From the NCBI GenBank assembly GCA_011053095.1, contig DRHS01000257.1:1-51191 (forward strand): a stretch of DNA of 51,191 nucleotides. The letters run 5' to 3'. This DNA is from Bacteroides sp. (GTDB taxonomy: Bacteria > Bacteroidota > Bacteroidia > Bacteroidales > SM23-62). The notes under the pieces were generated by a model, which saw only the letters and a program-made list of their open reading frames with translations, made no database searches and was not told the origin of the DNA. Position 1 is the stretch's first letter; every line of letters starts with the position of its first letter. Below are positions 20,401-27,920 of the stretch, piece by piece. Position numbers and translations under genes: made by a program.

Positions 20401-22836
20401 GGCATGAATGGGATGAGGGCCTAATTCAACAAATGTGTTGAAGCCGTCTTTAATTAACTCTTCAATGGCCGGGGCAAAACTAACCGTTTCCCTCACATTT
20501 CGGTACCAGTATTTGTTATCCAGTTTCCTGCCATCCATAACCATTCCTGTTACGGTGGAATAAAACGGGATTTTTGTAGGAGAAGGCTTCAGGGAGTCCA
20601 GGGCACCAAGCAACTCTTCCTTCAGGGGTTCCATGTGATGACAGTGGAAAGGTACGTTGATCTGAAGCAACCTGTTGAAAACATCCTGTTTTTCCAGCTC
20701 CTCTGAAATTTGCTCAATGACATCTGTATCTCCTGCCAGGGTTACCATTGCCGGCCCGTTAACAGCTGCCAGGGAAACCTTGTCCTCTCTTCCCTGAACC
20801 AGTCGGGTCGCTTCTTCTGTTGTCAATCCTGCGGCCAGCATTTTTCCTTTATCTGTGGCCTTAAACTGCACCCTGCTTCTGTGGAATATCAGCAAAACAG
20901 CCTGCTCTAAAGTCAGGGCACCTGAGGCATAGGCAGCAGGAACCTCCCCGATACTATGTCCGACGACAGCTGAGGGACTTATTCCCAATGCTTTCCACAT
21001 TTCAAAAAGAGCAATCTGAATGGCAAAAATGCATGGTTGAGCAATATTTGTCTCAGAGATCCTGGATGATTCCTCTTCTTTCAAAAGTTCTTCAAGTAGT
21101 GACCAGTCGGCGTGTTTGCTGAGAAGCTTATCCAGTGAATGGATGGTTTTCTTGAAGATCGGTTCGTTCTCCAATAACTGCCTTCCCATGGCCCACCATT
21201 GCGGTCCCTGCCCTGAGAAAACAAAAACGATCTTATCTCTTGTTTCATTAGCCCTTCCTTCAGAGATTTCACTTAAGTTTTCCCCATCCAGGTACTTTTG
21301 CAGATTATCTGCCATTTCCTGTTTTGATCCTGCTACTACGGACAGGCGAATATAGTGATGTGGTCTTCGTACGGCTGATGAATAACAGATAGCGTTTAAA
21401 TCAGCTTTGTTATTCTTATCCTTGAAAAAATCAATATAGGATTCCGTCAGATCTTTCAGAGCCTCAGAATCCCTTGCTGAAATCGTACAGATCTGAAGTT
21501 TTTCATTACCTGGTTTCAGGGTCTTCTTTTCCTCTGGCAATCCTTCAAGCACCACATGTACATTGGAGCCTCCAAAACCAAAATTATTGACTCCTCCATA
21601 GACACTGCCATTTTTCTCGTTTTTCCATTTCATTGGTTCAACCGGCACCTCAAGATTCAATTCATCAAAAGAAATATTTGGATTCGGTTTTTTGAAATGA
21701 ATATTCGGAGGAATTATCCTGTTATTCATAGAAAGTGCCAGCTTAATAATACCTGCAATGCCAGATGCAGGTTCCAGGTGACCAATGTTTGTTTTTACAG
21801 AACCTATATAAAATTTATCCTCACGGTTATTTCCTATTACTTTCCCTATAGAATTGGCCTCAATCGGGTCTCCCACAAAGGTTCCTGTTCCATGAGCCTC
21901 AATGTATTTGACCATTTGGGTTTCGACACCGGCATCTTTATAGGCCATCCTGATCATTTCCTGCTGGGCGATGGGGTTGGGAACTGATATTCCGTTGGTG
22001 GTTCCGTCCTGGTTAATCCCTGATCCCCTTATCACAGCATAGATAATGTCATTATCTTTTTGTGCACGGGAAAGTGGCTTGATGATTATCACACCGGCTC
22101 CCTCACTTCTTATATAACCGTTTGCACGGGAATCAAATGCATAACATTTACCGTCGGGTGACAGAAATCCTCCCTTGGAAAATCCCATCTGTGGTTCTGG
22201 CTTCAGAATGGCATTGACACCACCTGCAAATGAAAGATCAGCGTCCTTTTCCCAGATACTCCGGCATGCCATGTGAACTGCATTCAGGGAGGAGGAACAT
22301 GCCGTATCAAGGGCAAAACTTGGTCCCTTTAAATTATAGAAATAGGATATTCTGTTGGCTGTAATACAGAGAGCGGAGCCCAGGTTCGTATGTGCTCCGA
22401 TATTCACCTTCTCCACAGGGGTATTTTGAAGGTCGCCATAATCGTGAGATGATATACCAATAAATACAGATGTCCGGCTGCCATCCAGCTCATCGATGGT
22501 TAGTCCCCCATTCTCCACAGCCTCATATGAAAGTTCAAGAAGCATTCTCTGCTGAGGATCCATCCGTTGTGCTTCGAGAGGAGAAATTCCAAAGAAGGCT
22601 GCATCAAATTTATCGATGTCTTTTATGAATCCCCCCCTGTTGACACTAATTTTACCAGCTTGCTTAAAATCCGGAGCAAATAACGCATTTGAATCCCAGC
22701 GATCGACAGGTATGTCTGAAAGGGCATCGCTCTTTTCAACTATTAATTTCCAAAATTCTTCCGGATTGGTAACATCACCGGGAAATCTGCATCCAATGCC
22801 TACTATTGCTAAAGGCTCTCTCTTATTCCTATCCAT
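14428..22836 (-). CDS. Iterative highly reducing type I polyketide synthase, KS-AT-DH-MT-ER-KR-ACP-TE
   Basis: One reducing PKS module of 2802 residues. KS 1-430: Cys180 in DTACSSS, His315 in EAHGTGT, His353 in NIGHLEP. AT 535-840: Ser628 in GHSIGE and VPFH at 728-731, so Phe-His as in malonyl-specific ATs. DH 895-1180: His930 with Gly934/Pro939 (HxxxGxxxxP) and Asp1099 in HPGVLDS. C-methyltransferase 1240-1590: EIGAGTGG at 1416-1423. Structural KR-like region 1600-1810. ER 1835-2155: HAAAGGVG at 1978-1985. KR 2175-2400: GGCSGFG, Tyr2324, Asn2328 and an LDD motif at 2267-2269, which predicts a B-type hydroxyl. ACP: Ser2490 in GLDSL. TE 2560-2802, type II-like: Ser2635 in CHSAGA, acid near Asp2749, His2778. 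All active-site residues are present, so a fully reduced and possibly alpha-methylated chain released by hydrolysis is expected. The order resembles fungal HR-PKSs plus a TE. Confidence 0.95.
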   Translation of the reverse strand: MDRNKREPLAIVGIGCRFPGDVTNPEEFWKLIVEKSDALSDIPVDRWDSNALFAPDFKQAGKISVNRGGFIKDIDKFDAAFFGISPLEAQRMDPQQRMLLELSYEAVENGGLTIDELDGSRTSVFIGISSHDYGDLQNTPVEKVNIGAHTNLGSALCITANRISYFYNLKGPSFALDTACSSSLNAVHMACRSIWEKDADLSFAGGVNAILKPEPQMGFSKGGFLSPDGKCYAFDSRANGYIRSEGAGVIIIKPLSRAQKDNDIIYAVIRGSGINQDGTTNGISVPNPIAQQEMIRMAYKDAGVETQMVKYIEAHGTGTFVGDPIEANSIGKVIGNNREDKFYIGSVKTNIGHLEPASGIAGIIKLALSMNNRIIPPNIHFKKPNPNISFDELNLEVPVEPMKWKNEKNGSVYGGVNNFGFGGSNVHVVLEGLPEEKKTLKPGNEKLQICTISARDSEALKDLTESYIDFFKDKNNKADLNAICYSSAVRRPHHYIRLSVVAGSKQEMADNLQKYLDGENLSEISEGRANETRDKIVFVFSGQGPQWWAMGRQLLENEPIFKKTIHSLDKLLSKHADWSLLEELLKEEESSRISETNIAQPCIFAIQIALFEMWKALGISPSAVVGHSIGEVPAAYASGALTLEQAVLLIFHRSRVQFKATDKGKMLAAGLTTEEATRLVQGREDKVSLAAVNGPAMVTLAGDTDVIEQISEELEKQDVFNRLLQINVPFHCHHMEPLKEELLGALDSLKPSPTKIPFYSTVTGMVMDGRKLDNKYWYRNVRETVSFAPAIEELIKDGFNTFVELGPHPIHAMGINDLLDARQKNGVVVPSIRRQDEEKRTFLSSLGTLHTWGCKVHWQGYFGENQFVRLPTYPWQKERHWLETEEGRKTRLGSFIHPHLERKTTSARESHNIIWDIKLDKRTYPYIDDHKVQGPIVYPGAGHVELSISAALASFGEKFEFLEDLNFESALFLPDSGEPIHIQMDISHDGGDYFIYSRPRGDNASWTMCSNGKMNHIRDSFKSIPVDLPAIRERVTIPVPVKAMHEELLESELYLGPTFRAIKNLWRHETNWESLSEIEVHESIRSEFFHFNLHPGVLDSCFQTVFGIFNTREDLSKKMGVYIPVHIDRIKFHKKPNSFKLFVYGSLREWTDEYALGELWIFNEEGEILAEFQGFRSQYLKGSRGENAAEQEKWFYEYNWNMKSRADQELVRNPGNYLPSPNSIRPKVDETIKQIHALPEQSDYYKNYEPRQYLLTIGYICNSLKELGLSFETGTKINVPQLIKEFSVISDHHRLFYHIFKLLGNAGIVEGEGDDFRVIKTPDFRDLSAWLHEINSEYPQFQHETTLLARCGPEIAGVLTGTVDPIQLIFPEDQWDLIVKYYVEGFAFKKYNDLAGSAVTELLNNIPDDQTLRILEIGAGTGGMTQAILPLLPAGKTEYYYTDLSHMFMLKAQQRFARYPFVQYKLLDIEKEPAEQGFDINSFDLVIASDVIHATRNLKTTFGNIKQLLASEGILLMLEVTNSPVYLDFIFGMTEGWWLFEDTDIRPEHATMAPSKWKEVLEREGFSDIAVYSDFEKNDFSCQSVILARNTRLDLTNKAIEESAKLGVGDWLVFADGKGVADLIDSRLSAIEKQSYKINRAEKYKQISETEFEIDPANQEDTDKLIDMLAGKGRFEGIIYLWGLDSVPNDQLTTETILQAEDDSSRTMMNVMKKLNSTNYEKKPEIWMATSGAQSVGGNPETVELSQAGLRGVNRVIVNEFPIFNSTMVDFSNPVHPEEIDAFIEEILAGDKEDEIAFRGRKRFINRLERISTDSIAHSAERTFPAEGSAHTLSIDEYGVLDNLVIRETSRKEPAEDEVEVQVKTSALNFRDIMLSMGLLTDDAIMGGLFGRTMGLECAGIVTAIGEEVKNVKVGDEVMATAPRCISGYAYPKAFHVVQKPAGISFYEAATLPVVYTTAYYSLVHLCRIRKGEKILIHAAAGGVGIAAIHIANAVGAKIYATVGNNEKKAYIESLGVRPENIMNSRTLEFADQLMELTNGEGVDIVLNSLSGEAIFKSIRCLAPYGRFVEIGKTDIYRNSKLGLQPFGNNLSYFGVDIDRLFKQKEEFSGELFQESIDFFVENKFPAHPTHMFPISEIKDAFQFMAAARHIGKIIISMEGEVQVAPPKEIQFVDNASYLITGGCSGFGLYVADWMTTKGAKNLVLMSRTGPKTDDEKLLVDKMRERGVNVMIAKGDVSVREDVNRIMQEVRSKMPPLKGIQHAAMVLDDGGIPEIDHERYLKVFKPKGIGCWLLHEATLDMDMDHFVLYSSISSIYGNPGQVSYVAGNSFLENFAQYRRSQGMTASTINWGVLGDVGFVARQGNVGGLLYKQGWKTFTLKQSTDILEQMLLTNPVQRVATDSDWEMVGNFYPHSCETSRFGHLIKEKELSAGSAAGAGDGGLKTALKELDKEEKFDVLLTHLLDTFARVLGSTADKIDTNEPVTKYGLDSLMANQIRNWIQSSLSVDYSMMQIMKGPTLEELAEQVLDQLNGQLSGGDGHGEEKTELDKWVLRTNRIDNPRMRLFCLPYFAGGASVYSSWQESLQDGIEVCAIQYPGREERMGEDPIDNYLDLVKAISDVIDPLLNCPIAFYCHSAGAGIGLELTRYLRREKGIQPVKFIVGGWRSPHMVSPFKFLDAIQDDEVYMDKNIPNIVNHLRSLEISESVLQNKELIEEMLPALRADILLGKRYKYYEDEPMSCPLTALAGKDDTVFQGGQIKAWKKHTSGEFNFRMVNGSHLFCRDNKEELLEILTEELSEFVIV

Positions 22837-22950
22837 ATTCTACCTACAAATTCAAAGTATGATCAAAAAGAACTTTTCTGTAATAAATTGTTACAATCTA
22901 ATAAGATATGTCGACAAACATAAAGATAATCAATTAAAAAAAGGCATGGT

Positions 22951-23766
22951 TCATTCCCGGGGGATAATCTCCCCAAGTTCTTTGCGAAACATATTCGCCA
23001 GTCGTCTCTCCCGGAATGCTGCAGGTAACAACCGGGTAATAATGATCAGCATCCGGTTGGCAACCCCCGGTACCACAATGGATTTGTGCTTCAGCATTCC
23101 ATTAACAGCTATCCTGGAAATTTCATCCAATTCAAGCACAAAAAGCTTTTTCGTAATTCCTGAATGAGAATCTATTCTTTTAAATGTTCCTTCATTTGTC
23201 CGTACACCATTAGGATGGATAACCGTTATGTTGATATTGCTTCCTTTTAATTCCTGACGGAGAGCCCGGCTAAAATAATGAACGAAAGCCTTCGATGCCG
23301 AGTAAACACTCTTATAGGCAATGGGGTAATAGGCTGAAAGACTTCCCATGTTCAGGATGTGGGATTGTGGATGTGTTTTGAGCTCAGTCAGGAAATACCG
23401 GGTCAGCAGGACCAGTGCCCTGATATTTACCAGGATCCTATCGTCACTGTATGCCGGATCAGAGCTCTCGAAGGGAGTAGATCCTGCCACTCCGGCATTA
23501 TTGATAAGAATATCTACTCTGTATGATTCCTTCCGGCACCATTCCCATACTCGAAGGGGTCCATCCGAATCCCTCAGGTCCACCGCCAGTCCATGCACTT
23601 TTACCGGGAACTCTTTACTTATTTCTGACACAACTTCCTCGAGGGTATCCTGCTGCCTTGCCACCAGCAGCAGGTTCATCCCACGTCCGGCACATTCCCT
23701 GGCCAGGCCATATCCTATTCCCCGGCTTCCACCAGTAATAAGAGTATATTTCATGTTGGTATTCAT
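22951..23766 (-). CDS. Short-chain dehydrogenase/reductase
   Basis: NAD(P)-dependent classical SDR of 271 residues. The cofactor loop is TGGSRGIG (11-18), NNAG is at 89-92, Asn114 is in place, and the catalytic set is Ser142 or Ser144 with Tyr155 and Lys159 (YSASK). The C-terminal third is hydrophobic and basic, suggesting membrane association, as in SDRs acting on lipids or steroids. The start lies 3 bp after the epimerase stop; MKYT at 23754 is an alternative start. The PKS begins 114 bp downstream in the same direction. A tailoring role on the polyketide chain, such as keto/hydroxy conversion, is inferred from context only. Confidence 0.9.
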   Translation of the reverse strand: MNTNMKYTLITGGSRGIGYGLARECAGRGMNLLLVARQQDTLEEVVSEISKEFPVKVHGLAVDLRDSDGPLRVWEWCRKESYRVDILINNAGVAGSTPFESSDPAYSDDRILVNIRALVLLTRYFLTELKTHPQSHILNMGSLSAYYPIAYKSVYSASKAFVHYFSRALRQELKGSNINITVIHPNGVRTNEGTFKRIDSHSGITKKLFVLELDEISRIAVNGMLKHKSIVVPGVANRMLIIITRLLPAAFRERRLANMFRKELGEIIPRE

Positions 23767-23769
23767 TTT

Positions 23770-24753
23770 TCAGGTATTTTCAAACCATTTTATCGTTCTG
23801 GCAAGTCCCTCTTCTATGCTTATGGGACTGTAACCCAATTCACTAATAGCCTTATTACTTGATGTTAACCAGTCGTGATTATATCTGCGTACAAAGTCGG
23901 GTACGATAGGGGGAGTCCTGCCGGTTATTCTTGCAGTGACCAGCATTCCTGCTGCTGCCAATGTCATCAGTCGCACAGGTATCCTGAAAAGCCGGTATTC
24001 TTTTCCGCTTACCATTGCCAGCCTGCTAAAAAACTCGCTAAAAGAAAGATTTTCTGACCCGGCCAGGTAGCGCTCTCCTGAGCGTCCTTTTTCCATGGCC
24101 AGCAAATGACAGTCCACAACATCCTCTACAAAAACAAAATTCCCAATACTGCTGCCGTCTCCCGGAATATACCTCCACTTCCCCTGCAGATATCGCACAA
24201 TCATCATGGTTACCGCATTGCTTTTACCTATATAGCCCGGTCCGTAGATACGTGTTGGATTCACAATTACAGCAGATCTGCCAGCATTTGCATATTCAAT
24301 AACCTTTTCCTCGGCCATAGCTTTTGACCTGTCATAATGGGTAAAGTGCCGGCCTTTAAAAATCGTTTCCTCAGTCTTTGGTTCTCCGGATGATGGACCC
24401 AGGACTCCGGCTGAGGATGTGAAGACAAGTTTTTCTACTCCCAATTTCTTTGCTGCAAGAAGTACATGCTCAGTTCCCCCGACATTTTCATCGTAGAATA
24501 ATTGGGAATTTTTTGCCCATGGCAATGCAAAAGCGGCCACATGATACACCTGATTGCATCCTTCCATGGCACGGACTATGCTATCTGAATCACCCAGGTT
24601 TCCCCCGAAAGGGTGTATATTCTCATGCTCCAGTCCTTTCAGCTTCGCCTCCGACCGGTACAGAATATGAACGCGATGACCATCCAGAGCCAGACGCAGA
24701 GCCAGCTGCCTTCCAAGAAAGCCGGTAGCACCGGTAACAAGGACAGTATTCAT
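23770..24753 (-). CDS. NAD-dependent epimerase/dehydratase (3-beta-HSD / dihydroflavonol-reductase-like)
   Basis: Extended SDR enzyme of 327 residues with the Rossmann motif TGATGFLGRQLA at the N-terminus, the active-site motif YDRSK, and a C-terminal substrate-binding lobe. The nearest recognisable groups are 3-beta-hydroxysteroid dehydrogenases and hopanoid-associated or dihydroflavonol-type reductases. The start at 24753 (MNTVLVTG) is chosen because its ATG overlaps the upstream stop codon (ATGA) and it sits right before the Rossmann strand; a longer frame exists to 24810 but adds a Lys-rich tail. It is the second gene of the PKS operon. The substrate is unknown. Confidence 0.9.
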   Translation of the reverse strand: MNTVLVTGATGFLGRQLALRLALDGHRVHILYRSEAKLKGLEHENIHPFGGNLGDSDSIVRAMEGCNQVYHVAAFALPWAKNSQLFYDENVGGTEHVLLAAKKLGVEKLVFTSSAGVLGPSSGEPKTEETIFKGRHFTHYDRSKAMAEEKVIEYANAGRSAVIVNPTRIYGPGYIGKSNAVTMMIVRYLQGKWRYIPGDGSSIGNFVFVEDVVDCHLLAMEKGRSGERYLAGSENLSFSEFFSRLAMVSGKEYRLFRIPVRLMTLAAAGMLVTARITGRTPPIVPDFVRRYNHDWLTSSNKAISELGYSPISIEEGLARTIKWFENT

Positions 24754-25487
24754 TTTTTTCTTGCGTTTTTTATGAGATTCATTTCCGGCTGGAAACCCAG
24801 TGAAAACCACTCGTTAGACAGGGCCATTGTCACATGGATAAAAATGGCAAACCAGAAGGACCCCAGATGAAGGGTAATGTAGCAAAGTAAAAATCCGAAG
24901 AAAATGGAGCCGATGGCTTCTCTGGACCCCTTGTGTATGTGGAAGAGCGAGTACAGGCTTATGTTAATTATAATGGCAGGCCAGTAGCCAAATGATTCAA
25001 GGCAGGAGAACAGCAGGTATCCGCGAAAAAGAAATTCGTACCCAATCAGGTAAGTAACCCAGCTCAGCGCAGAAACGACCAGGAGTCCCACATTCCAGTC
25101 ACTTACCCTGATCTGTGGATACATGGCAAGGTTTTTTTCGGAACGTGCTCCAATATAGCTGAGAATAATTACTACTCCAGCAATGGGCATCCACCAGAGA
25201 AAACTTTTCATCAGGTTATCGCCCGAGAACCCGTATTGTGCCATAGGTCTCCGGAACACAAAAATCATAATCAGAAATGGTATGAGTCCAAATACAACGG
25301 CCCCCAGGACCCGCTGGAAAAGAATCCTTCTTACAGCCGCAGCCCTGTCGGAGTACTTCCGCCTGATACCCCGGCCAAACCGCTCGGATCCGGTGGTGAA
25401 TAAATATACCAGGAAGGCAAGGGTGGCCGTTGCAATTGCAATGGTTCCGCTAAGAAGACTGGGGTCTGGCCCAGGATAGTCAATCAT
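24750..25487 (-). CDS. CPBP-family intramembrane protease-like membrane protein
   Basis: Membrane protein of 245 residues with about seven hydrophobic segments and the ABI/CPBP (Rce1-like) motifs. Motif 1 is reduced to YEFLFR where the family usually has EExxxR, so only one Glu is left. Motif 2 is YSLFHIHKG (FxxxH type). Motif 3 is FIHVTMA, with His but no following Asn. Whether it still cleaves peptides is therefore uncertain. Its stop overlaps the epimerase start (ATGA), placing it first in the PKS operon. CPBP proteins beside biosynthetic genes can act in processing, self-protection or transport, but none of these roles can be read from the sequence. Confidence 0.8.
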   Translation of the reverse strand: MIDYPGPDPSLLSGTIAIATATLAFLVYLFTTGSERFGRGIRRKYSDRAAAVRRILFQRVLGAVVFGLIPFLIMIFVFRRPMAQYGFSGDNLMKSFLWWMPIAGVVIILSYIGARSEKNLAMYPQIRVSDWNVGLLVVSALSWVTYLIGYEFLFRGYLLFSCLESFGYWPAIIINISLYSLFHIHKGSREAIGSIFFGFLLCYITLHLGSFWFAIFIHVTMALSNEWFSLGFQPEMNLIKNARKK

Positions 25488-25547
25488 TGGTAAGGAATAA
25501 TCGCCCCAAAAATATTAATTTCTTCCGATTAATGGATATCAATTGAC

Positions 25548-26234
25548 CTATTCAAGTCCGAAATTGATAAATCGGATCAGTGGATGCATCAGACGGAATG
25601 CTTCCAGGGTTTCTTTGATAAGTTCATCACCGCTTAGCATTTTTTCATCGAGGGATTTTGATACGATATAACTTTTATATTTAATCAGGTCCATGTGTTC
25701 AAAGTCCTTCGGGAATCCCTTGGGCCCGGTTTTCAGCTGGTCATCGTACATTTCCCCGAAAGAATCCCTGAACTTCTTGTTGCTGATAATCTCTCTGAAT
25801 TCTTCAGGATTCTCATAGATCTCCTGCCTGACTTTTTTGAGGATCTCTGCTTCGGGGTGGTAAACACCTCCACCAATAAAGGTCCCGGCCGGATCAAGGT
25901 GAAAATAGTACCCCGCATTACCGGTTTTTTTTCCCCCTTTGATAATAAAAGATCCGAAATTGGTTTTGTATGGAGATTTGTCCTTTGAAAAGCGTATGTC
26001 GCGGTTTATGCGAAACAGTGTGCTCTTCGCACTTACGGGTCCCAGATCCGGATCAAACAACCCGATCTCTGAGACCAGGATTTCTATGAATGCCAGGAAT
26101 TCCACCTTTGCTTCATCGTAGCGTGGGCGGTTTGCATGGAACCATTGGGTATTGTTATTGTTTTTCAGGTCCCGTATAAATGAAAGACTTTTTTTCATGG
26201 TGTGGTCTGCTAATTTATTGTATCTTTTTGGCAT
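25548..26234 (-). CDS. DUF2461 (TIGR02453) family protein
   Basis: Protein of about 228 residues of the DUF2461 family, widespread in Bacteroidota and of unknown biochemical role. Visible blocks are SLSFIRDLKNNNNTQWFHANRPRYDEAK near the N-terminus, FRINRDIRFSKDKSPYKTNFG in the middle and a GYYFHLDP segment. The start at 26234 (MPKRYNK) is preferred over the upstream frame, which would run into the divergent ispD; Met at 26198 (MKKSLSF) is also possible and would leave more room for promoters. The CPBP gene lies 60 bp downstream in the same direction, so read-through into the PKS operon is possible. Confidence 0.85.
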   Translation of the reverse strand: MPKRYNKLADHTMKKSLSFIRDLKNNNNTQWFHANRPRYDEAKVEFLAFIEILVSEIGLFDPDLGPVSAKSTLFRINRDIRFSKDKSPYKTNFGSFIIKGGKKTGNAGYYFHLDPAGTFIGGGVYHPEAEILKKVRQEIYENPEEFREIISNKKFRDSFGEMYDDQLKTGPKGFPKDFEHMDLIKYKSYIVSKSLDEKMLSGDELIKETLEAFRLMHPLIRFINFGLE

Positions 26235-26240
26235 AATATA

Positions 26241-26930
26241 ATGGAAAAAACGGTAATTATTGTAGCAGGGGGTCAGGGAATGAGGTTTGGACAGGAGCTC
26301 CCCAAACAATTTTTCTACATCAGGGAAAGACCGCTGCTGATGCATACTGTTGACCTTTTCCATGTCTACGACCCGGAGATGCAGATTATTATTGGGTTGC
26401 AGGAGAACTTCTTCTCGCACTGGGAAAGCGTCTGCGAACAGTTCCATTTTGATGTTCCCCATCTCCTCTCCCCCGGGGGCGAGACCCGTTTTCAAACCGT
26501 AAAAAACGCATTGTCACTGGTCACACCAGGGAACCTGGTCGGGATCCATGATGCTGTTCGGCCGCTGATTTACAGGCGTACCATTGATAATTGCTTTGAG
26601 GCAGCCCAAAAACACGGAGCTGCTCTTCCAGTTCTTGAACTCAATGATTCTATCCGCCAGCTCACTCCGGACGGAAGCCGATGGGCAGACCGTGAAACTT
26701 TTCGACTTGTTCAGACACCACAGGTCTTTCAGTACAACATACTTATGAAGGGGTATGAGGCGGACTATTCAGAAGAATTTACAGACGATGCCTCAGTGGT
26801 GGAAAAGGCGGGTTTCAAGGTTGCCGTGGTTGAAGGAAACCGGGAAAATTTCAAAATCACCACCCCTGATGACCTTGTTTTTGCGGAGGCAATATTTGAG
26901 TCATACAGGAAACGCTGTGGTTTTTATTAG
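26241..26930 (+). CDS. ispD: 2-C-methyl-D-erythritol 4-phosphate cytidylyltransferase
   Basis: Enzyme of 229 residues that makes CDP-methylerythritol from MEP and CTP in the non-mevalonate isoprenoid pathway. The nucleotide-binding start is VIIVAGGQGMRFGQELPKQF. Later motifs are HDAVRPLI, a substrate-binding region around PVLELNDSIRQL, and the family segment RLVQTPQVFQ. The end TDDASVVEKAG...ENFKITTPDDL is typical. The length is normal for a stand-alone IspD. It is divergent from the DUF2461 gene with only a few bases between possible starts. Confidence 0.95.
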   Translation: MEKTVIIVAGGQGMRFGQELPKQFFYIRERPLLMHTVDLFHVYDPEMQIIIGLQENFFSHWESVCEQFHFDVPHLLSPGGETRFQTVKNALSLVTPGNLVGIHDAVRPLIYRRTIDNCFEAAQKHGAALPVLELNDSIRQLTPDGSRWADRETFRLVQTPQVFQYNILMKGYEADYSEEFTDDASVVEKAGFKVAVVEGNRENFKITTPDDLVFAEAIFESYRKRCGFY

Positions 26931-26997
26931 GATTTCCGACTCTTCTCCTGCCAGCCTTTTCACCTTAAGGAAGCTGACAGGTATTCCTACAGGCAGT

Positions 26998-27711
26998 TTA
27001 TTCGTCAATAAAGGTTTTAAGAATTTCCCCGCCCAGGCTTGTTTTCTCGTCCACTTTATCCGGTTCACCGACATACCCTATAAAACCTTTCGTAGTAGCA
27101 TTTGCGTTCAGGTATTCACTGACTGAAACCTTAACCTTCCCGGTTCCGCTCGCTACCGCATGAGTCGTTGTGGTTTCAAAATTATACCCGGAAAATGTGG
27201 CATTGGTGGATGCCTTTACCCTAAGGGCGCGCGCCTTGCCTTTGAGGGATATTACAGATCCCTGTGAAAGACTTGCACTCAGGGAATCGCAGACCAGCAT
27301 GAATCGAATCTCACCACCATTGTTTAGTTTGACCGTCAGGTCATTATCAAAATACAGGTCTTCTTCAGACCAGATCCGGGCTCTTGAGCTGGCTTCCATC
27401 CTTTTCAGGTCTCTCGTATAATATATTTTAAGCTTCAGGTCTGCATCCTTATACTTTCCGGTTTTCATTCTGAGTTTAAGGACTGAATCAACGACTTCAG
27501 CGATAAGATTATTATTGTCTGCTCCTACAAAATCGGGTTCAATGGATTCCTTCTTTGAGAGAACAAGTTCAGCAATAATCTCGCTCGATATAACTATGGA
27601 GTGAAAGGGGTCAAGCTCTTTCGGTTCTTCAGCTTTCGGTTCTTCAGCTTTCAGTTGAGTTGAAATACCTGTAATCATAAGGGCAAGCAGCAGGAAAATT
27701 GATTTTTTCAT
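26998..27711 (-). CDS. Secreted DUF2807 (head GIN domain-like) protein
   Basis: Exported protein of about 237 residues with a signal peptide starting MKKSIFLLLALMITG and ending near QLKA. The start at 27711 is set by this signal peptide rather than the longer frame upstream. The body has the repeating beta-strand pattern of DUF2807 auto-transporter-adhesin-like proteins, with strands such as DLKLKIYYTRDLKRME and VISLKGKARALRVKAS. The N-terminus of the mature part contains a duplicated EEPKA made by a 15-bp tandem repeat. The function of the family is unknown. Confidence 0.75.
   Translation of the reverse strand: MKKSIFLLLALMITGISTQLKAEEPKAEEPKELDPFHSIVISSEIIAELVLSKKESIEPDFVGADNNNLIAEVVDSVLKLRMKTGKYKDADLKLKIYYTRDLKRMEASSRARIWSEEDLYFDNDLTVKLNNGGEIRFMLVCDSLSASLSQGSVISLKGKARALRVKASTNATFSGYNFETTTTHAVASGTGKVKVSVSEYLNANATTKGFIGYVGEPDKVDEKTSLGGEILKTFIDE
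27618..27647. repeat. 15-bp tandem duplication within the DUF2807 gene
   Basis: Two exact head-to-tail copies of CTTTCGGTTCTTCAG on the plus strand, encoding a repeated EEPKA just after the signal peptide. It is in frame and so harmless to the reading frame. Confidence 0.8.
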
Positions 27712-27920
27712 AATTCTGAATGTTATTGTTATTGTGGAAATGCGGCAGGACAAAATTAGCGATTCTTCTAGATAATTTACCTTTTTCCGGCTAAGGTTTA
27801 CCGTATAAAATCATGAATTCACCGATTTAACCACTGTATTAATCCGGAATAGTCTGAATTTAATGATTGGAATGGCAAACTATGGGCCTGTCAGCCCAAT
27901 CATATTCTCAAAATAAATAA

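Noticed and set aside
14428-22836. PUFA synthase, modular PKS or hybrid NRPS-PKS
   Set aside because: There is only one ACP, no tandem ACPs, no adenylation or condensation domain and only one module; an intact MT and fused TE do not fit PUFA synthases.
24754-24810. Longer start for the epimerase (24810)
   Set aside because: It adds a Lys-rich, non-conserved tail and overlaps the CPBP gene; the ATG at 24753 overlaps the CPBP stop and directly precedes the Rossmann strand.
26235-26495. N-terminal extension of the DUF2461 gene to 26495
   Set aside because: It would overlap ispD by about 250 bp and has no similarity to the family; the family block starts after 26234.
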